Assembly (NCBI GenBank): GCA_002451555.1
Contig: DKCU01000019.1
Coordinates: forward strand, 1 to 42,424
Source of the DNA: Candidatus Segatella albertsiae
GTDB lineage: Bacteria > Bacteroidota > Bacteroidia > Bacteroidales > Bacteroidaceae
Reading direction: 5' to 3'
DNA: 42,424 nt
Position 1 is the stretch's first letter. Each line of letters opens with the position of its first letter. Of this stretch, positions 32,336 through 38,866 are shown one piece after another. A program made the translations under genes and the position numbers. The notes beneath the pieces were generated by a model, which saw nothing but the letters and a program-made list of their open reading frames with translations, did not search any database and was not told where the DNA came from.

Positions 32336-33175
32336 ATGAAGAAGATGATTTGTATGATATTGTTAGCCCTTTCTGTTCTTCAGGTATCAGCCTATGATTT
32401 CTTGAGAGCTGTAAAGGACGAAATCCCAGGGGGCTATAACTTTTGGGTTTATACGCCCGTTGATTATTTCTATAGCCAAGAGCAAACCCCAGTCATCATA
32501 TTCTTACATGGAGCCAGTCTTTGTGGAAGAAATCTTGAACGTGTCAGGAGATATGGTCCCTTGGATGCCATCGTCAAAGGCCGTGACATCGATGCCTTGA
32601 CGATTGTCCCCCAGAATCCAGGTGGCGCTTGGAGCCCCAAGAAGGTAATGGATGTGTTAGACTGGGTCAAGGCTCATTATCCATGCGATACAACAAGGGT
32701 TTATGTGCTAGGCATGAGCTTGGGTGGTTATGGTACGATGGATGTATGTGGCACATACCCAGACCGCATAGCCGCAGGAATGGCATTGTGCGGTGGTTCC
32801 TATCTGAAAGATGTGAGCGGACTGGGGAAATTGCCTTTCTGGATTATACATGGCACTGCCGACAGAGCCGTTCCTATCAAACAGTCCAAGGTGGTAGTGG
32901 ATAAGCTGAAAGCGGATGGCAACGACACAAGACTTATATACGACTGGTGGCAAGGAGCCAACCATGGTACACCGGCACGTGTCTTCTATATGAGAAAGAC
33001 CTATCAGTGGCTATTTTCCCATACATTATCTGACGAAGGAAGACCTGTAAACAGGGACATAAGCATCAGCATGGGGGATGTCAGAAATGCCTATGATGGG
33101 GTCAATCGCAATGCACCAAAACCTGAACTAATAGATGGTCCTAGCGTCATCAAGGAAGAGGGCAACGAATACTAA
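32336..33175 (+). CDS. Exported alpha/beta hydrolase (esterase/S9 type)
   Basis: 279 residues with signal peptide MKKMICMILLALSVLQVSA. Serine-hydrolase triad: nucleophile Ser128 in GMSLGGYG, Asp176 in GTADRAVP and His210 in ANHGTP; oxyanion segment FLHGASLCGRN (56-66). Similar to Bacteroidota periplasmic esterases of the predicted peptidase/PHB-depolymerase type, often acting on esterified plant glycans or other acyl esters. The C-terminal about 45 residues are outside the fold. It has its own promoter, so it may be independent of the acylation cluster, but a secreted esterase beside it is suggestive. Confidence 0.85.
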   Translation: MKKMICMILLALSVLQVSAYDFLRAVKDEIPGGYNFWVYTPVDYFYSQEQTPVIIFLHGASLCGRNLERVRRYGPLDAIVKGRDIDALTIVPQNPGGAWSPKKVMDVLDWVKAHYPCDTTRVYVLGMSLGGYGTMDVCGTYPDRIAAGMALCGGSYLKDVSGLGKLPFWIIHGTADRAVPIKQSKVVVDKLKADGNDTRLIYDWWQGANHGTPARVFYMRKTYQWLFSHTLSDEGRPVNRDISISMGDVRNAYDGVNRNAPKPELIDGPSVIKEEGNEY

Positions 33176-33239
33176 TCCATTCACAAAAGGCATTACTATC
33201 GAATAAGTCTAAAAGCAAATGTCATAAGCCCCAAAAGGA

Positions 33240-33302
33240 AATTCGCCCTGCAAGGACAAAAAGCGTTTCACATTCTGCGCTTTTGCTCTTGCAGGGCGAA
33301 TT
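33240..33302. terminator. Bidirectional hairpin, GCCCTGAAAGGGC family (copy C)
   Basis: Arms 33240-33265 and 33278-33302 pair over about 25 bp with a few mismatches. Here the core reads GCCCTGCAAGGAC and GCTCTTGCAGGGC. It lies between convergent genes ending at 33175 (+) and 33321 (-), as copy A does. T-runs are weak on both sides. Confidence 0.7.
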
Positions 33303-33320
33303 GGTTGATAGAGACAATAC

Positions 33321-33863
33321 TTACGAAATCCGGGTCATGTGATAGCCAAGTGCCTTCAGTTCGATGGCGATCCCCATCAGATACATCTGGTGCAAGGCAG
33401 CGATAAACCCACGGAAAGCAGACTCAGTGCCTGGCTCCAATCCTTGGTGAGCCAAGAGTGTGTAAGTACGAGAGGCACACTCGGCAACAAGTGCATTGGT
33501 AGCCTGATGCTGTTCCTTATCCAAGCAAAGGATTTTCTCACAGATATAATCATCCATATGGTCGAAGTCGATGCTGTCACGGAGATGCTTGTAGTGGTCT
33601 TCCACCTTACTATACAACTCCCAGTCTGCATCCCAATACTTCGCCATCGCCATTCCTACAAACATAATCCAACCCAATGCCACGGTAGGGTACTTGTTGA
33701 ATTCCCTCATGGCATCAGGCAGGTAACTTTCACCTATCTTAGCCCAAAGTCCTTCGAGGTCTGGTGCTTCTGGAAGGTGTTCGTCCACACGGTTCTTGGA
33801 AAGAAGATACATATGGAGATCCTTCTTGAACAATTCTTCGATGTTCTTTTGATTGAATATCAT
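33321..33863 (-). CDS. Conserved-looking helical cytosolic protein, unknown
   Basis: 180 residues, no signal peptide or membrane segment, predicted mostly helical. Notable stretches: NIEELFKKDLHMYLLSKNRV, TVALGWIMFVGMAMAKYWDADWELY (an aromatic, slightly hydrophobic helix, residues 60-84) and FRGFIAALHQMYLMGIAIEL near the end. I do not recognise the family. It lies 90 bp after trxB on the same strand and may be cotranscribed with it; the spacer holds a duplicated palindromic motif. Codon use is like its neighbours. Confidence 0.75.
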   Translation of the reverse strand: MIFNQKNIEELFKKDLHMYLLSKNRVDEHLPEAPDLEGLWAKIGESYLPDAMREFNKYPTVALGWIMFVGMAMAKYWDADWELYSKVEDHYKHLRDSIDFDHMDDYICEKILCLDKEQHQATNALVAECASRTYTLLAHQGLEPGTESAFRGFIAALHQMYLMGIAIELKALGYHMTRIS

Positions 33864-33875
33864 AAAAAGAAATTA

Positions 33876-33916
33876 AATGAATCGTGAATCATATATATTG
33901 AATGAATCGTGATTCA
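33876..33916. repeat. Duplicated operator-like motif AATGAATCGTGAWTCA
   Basis: Copies at 33876-33891 and 33901-33916, 25 bp apart. The second contains a perfect palindrome, TGAATC-GT-GATTCA. Located between trxB and the downstream gene on the minus strand. Confidence 0.65.
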
Positions 33917-33953
33917 GGTTAAATCGAATGAAGTCCGAAATATTCGACTCCTC

Positions 33954-34886
33954 CTAGAGCTGTTGCAAGTAGCGGTCAGCTTCGATGGCAGCCTTTGCAC
34001 CAGAACCTGCAGCAACGATACCTTGGCGATATACAGGGTCCGCAACATCACCTGCCGCAAATACTCCTGGGATGTTGGTGCTTGCTGTACCAGGAATAAC
34101 CTTGATGAATCCCTGCTCATCCAAATCCAAGTAATCCTTGAAAAGTTCGGTATTAGGCTTGTGACCGATAGCCAAGAAGAAACCATCGATGGCAATGTCG
34201 AATGCCTCCTCGTTAGGCTCGCCCTTATGCTTTACCAGATGAGCGCCCTCTACACCGTTCTCGCCAAAAAGTCCAACAGTGTTGGTCTCGAAGAGAATCT
34301 CGATGTTTTCCTTCTCCTTCACGCGCTGCTGCATAATCTCTGCCGCACGCAAGTATGGCTTTCTTACGATCATATATACCTTCTTAGCCAATCCTGCCAG
34401 GTACATGGCGTCCTCGCAAGCCGTATCACCGCCACCAACGACGGCAACCGTGCGCTTTCTATAGAAGAATCCATCGCAAGTGGCACAAGCAGAGACACCC
34501 TGTCCACGATATTTCTCCTCGTCAGCCAAACCAAGATATTTAGCAGAAGCACCAGTGGCAATAATCACTGTATCAGCTTCTATCTCGTTACCTCGCTCAT
34601 CAGTCACATGATAAGGACGGCTGCTAAAATCAACCTTCACGATACTTCCGTCACGCAAATCAGCTCCAAAACGAGATGCCTGCTCACGCAAGTCCATCAT
34701 CATCTGATTCCCATCCACGCCATTCGGATAACCGGGGAAATTCTCAACGATGGTTGTGGTAGTCAACTGACCACCTGGTTGGATACCTGCATAGAGAACT
34801 GGTTTCAAATCAGCTCTTCCTGCATAGATGGCAGCAGTATAACCCGCAGGACCACTGCCTATGATTAAAGTCTTAACTTGTTCCAT
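33954..34886 (-). CDS. trxB: Thioredoxin reductase
   Basis: NADPH-dependent flavoenzyme that reduces thioredoxin. FAD motif GSGPAG (10-15), redox-active Cys134-Ala-Thr-Cys137 in SACATCDGFF, NADPH motif GGGDTACED (151-159), and C-terminal FAD motif GVFAAGDV. 310 residues, low-molecular-weight bacterial type. I start at ATG 34886 (MEQVKTLIIG); the upstream in-frame extension contains both promoter candidates and is not translated. Confidence 0.97.
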   Translation of the reverse strand: MEQVKTLIIGSGPAGYTAAIYAGRADLKPVLYAGIQPGGQLTTTTIVENFPGYPNGVDGNQMMMDLREQASRFGADLRDGSIVKVDFSSRPYHVTDERGNEIEADTVIIATGASAKYLGLADEEKYRGQGVSACATCDGFFYRKRTVAVVGGGDTACEDAMYLAGLAKKVYMIVRKPYLRAAEIMQQRVKEKENIEILFETNTVGLFGENGVEGAHLVKHKGEPNEEAFDIAIDGFFLAIGHKPNTELFKDYLDLDEQGFIKVIPGTASTNIPGVFAAGDVADPVYRQGIVAAGSGAKAAIEADRYLQQL

Positions 34887-34914
34887 TGTATTTGTTATTT
34901 TTTTGTATTTTCTG

Positions 34915-34922
34915 CAAAGATA
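34915..34922 (-). promoter_or_regulatory. Proximal trxB -7 element
   Basis: TATCTTTG on the minus strand 28 bp before the trxB ATG, without a clear -33 box. Possible second promoter in addition to the distal full-consensus one. Confidence 0.45.
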
Positions 34923-34979
34923 ATGCAAACAAGTGCTATGAAAGTTTGCTTTCAAATTGCCAACTGCACTTATTTTGTG

Positions 34980-35010
34980 CAAAGGTACATCAAAACAACT
35001 AAATAGCAAA
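34980..35010 (-). promoter_or_regulatory. Distal trxB promoter, TTTG-N19-TACCTTTG
   Basis: On the minus strand, -33 TTTG (35007-35010) and -7 TACCTTTG (34980-34987) with a 19-bp spacer, about 94 bp before the ATG. A small inverted repeat TGCAC-N7-GTGCA (34965-34981) lies at the predicted start site. The rest of the 349-bp divergent gap holds nothing else recognisable. Confidence 0.7.
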
Positions 35011-35124
35011 ATATTTTATCTAGTTTTTATCGAAAAGAATTGCATTGGCAAGAAAAAAGAATAGGATTAACGAGAAAAAAGGATAATATTCAGAAGGAAA
35101 GAGGAATTTCTTGAATATTTTTAC

Positions 35125-35132
35125 TAACTTTG
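35125..35132 (+). promoter_or_regulatory. -7 element for the P-loop/CYTH gene
   Basis: TAACTTTG on the plus strand, giving a leader of about 100 nt before 35236. The -33 region is not consensus. Confidence 0.55.
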
Positions 35133-35235
35133 CAGCCTAAAACGAATTGCCGTTTACCAACTCATAAAAGTCATTATATTATATATATAGGTGAACGACA
35201 AGCATGCAATGACAATCAAATAACAAGACAGATAA

Positions 35236-36336
35236 ATGAACAATATTAAGAAAATCGTATTGACAGGTGGTCCTTGTGCAGGAAAGACCACAGCCTTAGT
35301 CAAGGTCATAGAGCACTTCTCCAGCTTGGGGTACAAGGTCTTCACTATACCTGAGGTCCCTACCATGTTTACCCAGGCTGGCATGAACTATCTCACATCC
35401 AACAAGGATTTCTTCTTCGAGGGGGAGAAGGCAACCCTTCAGACGCAGTTGCATTTGGAGGATTGCTTTTACAAAATGGCTCAGACCCTGACCCAACCTG
35501 TTCTCATCGTCTGCGACAGAGGAGTCATGGACATCTCCGCTTATCTAACACCCGAGCAATGGCAAAAGATCATCTCCGAGGTCGGCTATACGCAAACTCA
35601 ACTTCGTGATGAGAGATACGATGCCATCTTGCACCTAGTTTCTGCAGCAGATGGAGCAGAGCAGTATTATACCACCAGTAACAATGCGCAACGCTTGGAA
35701 CAGGCAGACGAGAAAGGACTACAAATCGCACGAGAACTCGACAAAAAGGTGATAGAGGCCTGGACAGGACATACACACCTAAGAGTCATCAACAACCATG
35801 AGGATTTCAACAACAAGTTGAATCGTGTGCTCAAAGAGATTTCTAACGTGCTGGGCATTCCTCAGCCTATCGAGGAAGAGCGCAAATATATTGTCCAATT
35901 GACGGGGGAGGTGCCTAACAGCATCGACAGCGACATCATCCAGACCTATCTAGTGGGCGAGCCTAACACGGAGATCCGTCTTCGCAAACGCCGTTTCGAA
36001 GAAAAGGATGTATATGTCCACACCACCAAGAAACGCATCTCTGACACAGAGCAAATCGAGACGGAGCGCCAAATCAACCAAAACCTGTACGAGTCATTAC
36101 TCCAACAGGCTGACCCATATCGACATACCATCAAGAAGCACCGCAAGAGCTTTATCTGGAAAGGTCAATACTTTGAGCTGGATGCGTTCGAATCACCAGT
36201 AAAAGACTTGATGATACTGGAGACAAAGGGCATAGCTAAACAAGAGAGCGTCAAGTTCCCTCCATTCATCCATGTCATAGAAGACATTACCGGCAATACC
36301 AAATACTATAATTACAACATTGCCCTTAAGAAATAA
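35236..36336 (+). CDS. AAA_28 P-loop NTPase fused to CYTH domain (TTD14-like)
   Basis: 366 residues. N-terminal kinase-like NTPase: P-loop GGPCAGKT (11-18), Walker B VLIVCDRG (Asp94), and ILHLVSAADGAEQYY. C-terminal CYTH/triphosphate-tunnel domain from about 212: the EEERK motif (Glu213, Glu215, Lys217), paired basic residues RLRKRR (248-253), TERQI, GQYFELDAFE and ILETKG. The same two-domain order occurs in the animal protein TTD14, which binds GTP and phosphatidic acid. The bacterial role is unknown; nucleotide or triphosphate binding is the safe inference. Flanked by its own promoter element and hairpin copy D, so probably monocistronic. Confidence 0.85.
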   Translation: MNNIKKIVLTGGPCAGKTTALVKVIEHFSSLGYKVFTIPEVPTMFTQAGMNYLTSNKDFFFEGEKATLQTQLHLEDCFYKMAQTLTQPVLIVCDRGVMDISAYLTPEQWQKIISEVGYTQTQLRDERYDAILHLVSAADGAEQYYTTSNNAQRLEQADEKGLQIARELDKKVIEAWTGHTHLRVINNHEDFNNKLNRVLKEISNVLGIPQPIEEERKYIVQLTGEVPNSIDSDIIQTYLVGEPNTEIRLRKRRFEEKDVYVHTTKKRISDTEQIETERQINQNLYESLLQQADPYRHTIKKHRKSFIWKGQYFELDAFESPVKDLMILETKGIAKQESVKFPPFIHVIEDITGNTKYYNYNIALKK

Positions 36337-36409
36337 TTGCCCTTAAGAGAAATAGGGGAATTATCCCCATGCAGACATAATGCCTAGGATTTATGTCCAT
36401 AAAACAAGT

Positions 36410-36473
36410 GCCCTGAAAAGGTAAAAGCATCTCGTTTTCAGCCTCCATCATGATGCTTCTGCCTTTTCAGGGC
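36410..36473. terminator. Hairpin, GCCCTGAAAGGGC family (copy D)
   Basis: Arms 36410-36431 and 36452-36473 pair over 22 bp with two mismatches and a 20-nt loop; core GCCCTGAAAAGG. It follows the CYTH gene by 74 bp. The downstream T-run is poor (TTATAGATTAA). The remaining spacer to the tRNA terminator shows nothing else. Confidence 0.65.
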
Positions 36474-36575
36474 TTATAGATTAATAACAACCATACCGTT
36501 CGAATCATAATACATGGATGTTTCTTAATAGTTTCATCCTTTAGCCACATCAGAAGCCAAGCTTATAAAAACAAA

Positions 36576-36603
36576 AAAAAGGAATTCTCACGAATTCCTT
36601 TTT
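36576..36603 (-). terminator. tRNA-Cys terminator
   Basis: AAAAAGGAATTC pairs with 36592-36603 around loop TCAC. Read on the minus strand it is a 12-bp stem running into T8, immediately after the tRNA 3' end. Confidence 0.88.
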
Positions 36604-36606
36604 CTG

Positions 36607-36677
36607 AGGTGTCTAGCGGAGTCGAACCGCTCTACACGGTTTTGCAGACCGTTACCTAACCGCTCGGTTAAGACACC
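36607..36677 (-). tRNA. tRNA-Cys (GCA)
   Basis: 71-nt cloverleaf on the minus strand. Acceptor stem GGTGTCT/AGACACC, D-arm with GGTTAGGTAA, anticodon GCA (plus-strand 36643-36645) in loop CTGCAAA, T-arm AGCGG-TTCGACT-CCGCT, and discriminator U73 as expected for tRNA-Cys. The 3' CCA is not encoded (TCA follows), so it must be added enzymatically. Confidence 0.96.
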
Positions 36678-36729
36678 ATAACAAATATATGCGAAAACTT
36701 CTAATAGTGTTATTTCTTATTTGCGGTTG

Positions 36730-36761
36730 CAAAGGTACTGCTTTTATTTGGTTCCACCAAA
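36730..36761 (-). promoter_or_regulatory. tRNA-Cys promoter, TTTG-N20-TACCTTTG
   Basis: On the minus strand, -33 TTTG (36758-36761) and -7 TACCTTTG (36730-36737), about 50 bp before the tRNA. The -33 box lies within the last codons of the upstream 62-residue gene. Confidence 0.75.
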
Positions 36762-36932
36762 TTTTTCACCAACTTTTTTCTTATTTTTTTCACATTTCTC
36801 TAAAAAAGGGCATCCTGTACACTGATAATGGGTACATTTTCTGTTAGATTGCCAACTTTTCCAAATAAGAAAGGTGGCATACGCTAAGCATGCCACCAGT
36901 ATGATTGCTATGATAACATATTGGAAAATCAT
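36744..36932 (-). CDS. Small Cys-rich membrane protein (FeoB-associated type)
   Basis: 62 residues: one N-terminal helix (about 3-24, YVIIAIILVACLAYATFLIW) and a basic tail with CTHYQCTGCPFLEKC, four cysteines. The layout matches FeoB-associated Cys-rich membrane proteins, thought to bind metal. No feoA or feoB gene lies in this window. It is the last gene of a minus-strand set with the 73- and 275-residue proteins. Confidence 0.7.
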   Translation of the reverse strand: MIFQYVIIAIILVACLAYATFLIWKSWQSNRKCTHYQCTGCPFLEKCEKNKKKVGEKFGGTK

Positions 36933-36997
36933 ATACCTTATTATATATATAGTGAAATATATAATTAATCTATAGCGAAAAAACCACTAAAATATGA

Positions 36998-37219
36998 TTA
37001 GCCAACAGCATTATAACCATTTGTAGAGTTCTTGCGCATGATGTCACGGATGTTCATCTCCTTGAAACCATCTGCACGATGAAGCTCTTCCAATTCCTTT
37101 TCCTCTTCCACGTCTTTCTCTGAGCGAGTGAAGGTGAAAGCCTTATACTTAAATTCTGCGATAGCCCAACCTACGATGGCTACGACTATCAATGCTACAA
37201 AACCTATTAATGCGTTCAT
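36998..37219 (-). CDS. Small single-pass membrane protein, unknown
   Basis: 73 residues: N-terminal membrane helix (3-21, ALIGFVALIVVAIVGWAIA) and a charged cytosolic part rich in Glu/Lys (SEKDVEEEKELEELHRADGF). No recognised family. It starts 33 bp after the stop of the acidic-tailed protein upstream, so the two are likely cotranscribed. Confidence 0.7.
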   Translation of the reverse strand: MNALIGFVALIVVAIVGWAIAEFKYKAFTFTRSEKDVEEEKELEELHRADGFKEMNIRDIMRKNSTNGYNAVG

Positions 37220-37252
37220 TTTATGATAATATTTTAATATTCCAACTAGATT

Positions 37253-38080
37253 TTAATAATCATCGTCATCTGCCACATCAGTAGCGTCATCCAATCCCAA
37301 GTTCTCAGGATCCTCGAATGTGGTACGATAACTTTCCTCAGTCAACTTGTCGTCATCGAAAGCATCGTCATCCTCGTCAGGGTCATTGTAGTGATCCTCG
37401 ATCTCTGGTGCATCCTCGTCGTCATCATCTTCATCTTCCTCACGAGCACGCAACTCGTCTTCCTTGTCGAGTTCGTCCTCATCGGCAAATTTCATTCTGA
37501 CTTTCTCTACCTCTGGTTTCTCCTTAGCGAAGATAGCCTCCGTCCAAGTTCCTTTTGGAATCTCAAGAACCTCGAAGCCATCATCTACCTTCTTTTCATA
37601 AAGACCACCTGGCTTGTGAAGCCTGTCCTTAGGAAGGGTAGTGGTACTGATGTCGAAACCACTCTGGATGATGTCCTGTATGCTCTGTGGAAGAGACTCC
37701 CAACCACCACCGAAGTTACGTTCCAACACCTCGATCAACTTAGTGGCGCTGATATGGCGGATGTTCTCATAGGTCAAGTCCGTAACTCTGAGGATAGGAC
37801 GCTTCTTGATAGCATACTTCACGTTGGCATCGTCAAGACGGAAGTTTCCTATCTTGAAGCCGCGCTGCATGTATTTCTCAAGCACAATAGGCTTGTCCAC
37901 CTTGATTTCTTCGATTTCGAAAGCACTGCGGATGACATCGAGATACCGGCGCTGGTTATCTTTCAAGTCAGCATCCTTCTCAGCAGCCTCCCAAAGACGG
38001 AATACGTCATTCTCTTGTATTTCCCAAACGCTCGACTTGGTCAAGGATTTGAGAGTCATGTTTTTTTCTTTTTTCATCAT
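37253..38080 (-). CDS. Protein with extremely acidic C-terminal tail, unknown
   Basis: 275 residues, no signal peptide or helix for membrane insertion. Residues 1-195 look globular, including DNQRRYLDVIRSAFEIEEI and a region around NFGGGWESLPQSIQDIIQSG that may be a structured helix pair. Residues 198-275 are dominated by Asp and Glu, with runs such as EEDEDDDDEDAPEIEDHYN, giving a strong negative charge as in nucleic-acid mimics or chaperone-like tails. Family not recognised. A perfect promoter precedes it. Start among Met1, Met2 and Met8 is uncertain. Confidence 0.75.
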   Translation of the reverse strand: MMKKEKNMTLKSLTKSSVWEIQENDVFRLWEAAEKDADLKDNQRRYLDVIRSAFEIEEIKVDKPIVLEKYMQRGFKIGNFRLDDANVKYAIKKRPILRVTDLTYENIRHISATKLIEVLERNFGGGWESLPQSIQDIIQSGFDISTTTLPKDRLHKPGGLYEKKVDDGFEVLEIPKGTWTEAIFAKEKPEVEKVRMKFADEDELDKEDELRAREEDEDDDDEDAPEIEDHYNDPDEDDDAFDDDKLTEESYRTTFEDPENLGLDDATDVADDDDY

Positions 38081-38099
38081 TAATTACTTTTTTCTGTTG

Positions 38100-38131
38100 C
38101 AAAAGTAAGCACTTAATTTCTAATATGCAAA
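38100..38131 (-). promoter_or_regulatory. Promoter of the acidic-tail gene, TTTG-N20-TACTTTTG
   Basis: On the minus strand, -33 TTTG (38128-38131) and -7 TACTTTTG (38100-38107), 20 bp apart and 19 bp before the ATG at 38080. Confidence 0.8.
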
Positions 38132-38190
38132 TTTTCCTTGCATTTTTTTCAAAAACAAGTGTAATCTTTCTTGAATCTATTTCACCCTTG

Positions 38191-38272
38191 TCTTTATTGC
38201 TGTAAAATTTCTATCTTTATTACAGTATAATATCCATCTCTATCACCGTACAATTCCTCTCTTTTTTATAGT
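38191..38272. repeat. Degenerate 23-bp tandem array across a stop codon
   Basis: Exact 23-bp units start at 38191, 38214 and 38237, and a partial fourth starts at 38260. Each begins TCTYTAT (TCTTTTT in the last). Neighbouring copies agree at roughly two thirds to three quarters of positions. The partial unit contains the stop codon (38266-38268) of the minus-strand secreted protein. Confidence 0.75.
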
Positions 38273-38778
38273 CCGCTCCAGTCTATCGTGCGAATGAAAG
38301 CCAAGGTTTTCACCCAGTCGCAATCCAGGCAGAACTGTATAGGATAATCAGTGCGATCGTAATATGCCAAGGTCACTTCCACATCGGCATCATTGAAATA
38401 CTTGTGGTCGCGAGTCGCCTTCTTAAACAAGTTTGTCACGATGTCTCTGTTTTTCTTCTTTGCCTCGGTGTAACGCTTTAGATACAAGGTTACGTACTGG
38501 TTCATCGCCAGAGCCTGCTCGTTGAGCGTGCGGATATTCGTGTTCACCTTGTCCAAATCGACCTTGTCGCCCAGTAAGTCGGCTGGTTGAAGAAGCTTGG
38601 AGCGAAGATAGGTCATGGCATCATACTTAAAGACTGCGATCTTGCGAGTTTCCATGTTCTGTGTGGTGTCATTGACCGTAGCCAAGGAAGTTTTGACTAT
38701 TTCGTTCAGGACATCCTGGGCAGAGGCTGTAGTCAGCGTCAAACCCAAAAATCCAATTATAATAAATAACTTTTTCAT
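38266..38778 (-). CDS. Secreted/periplasmic protein, unknown
   Basis: 170 residues with a clear signal peptide MKKLFIIIGFLGLTLTTASA cleaved before QDVL. The mature part is helical and charged, with two Cys near the end (FCLDCDW). Not a recognised family, though its style is common for small Bacteroidales periplasmic proteins. It is 88 bp downstream of the twin-ABC gene on the same strand; the spacer contains TTTCATGC three times but no consensus promoter. Confidence 0.75.
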   Translation of the reverse strand: MKKLFIIIGFLGLTLTTASAQDVLNEIVKTSLATVNDTTQNMETRKIAVFKYDAMTYLRSKLLQPADLLGDKVDLDKVNTNIRTLNEQALAMNQYVTLYLKRYTEAKKKNRDIVTNLFKKATRDHKYFNDADVEVTLAYYDRTDYPIQFCLDCDWVKTLAFIRTIDWSGL

Positions 38779-38866
38779 ATTTTCTACTATTGTATGAATG
38801 TTTTCATATCACTTGATTTCATGCCACTTATTTCATGCACGTTTCTCCTGTTTCATGCGTAGGAGA

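Noticed and set aside
33909..34868. 319-codon plus-strand frame opposite trxB
   Set aside because: trxB has every active-site motif on the other strand; the antisense product shows no domain or signal.
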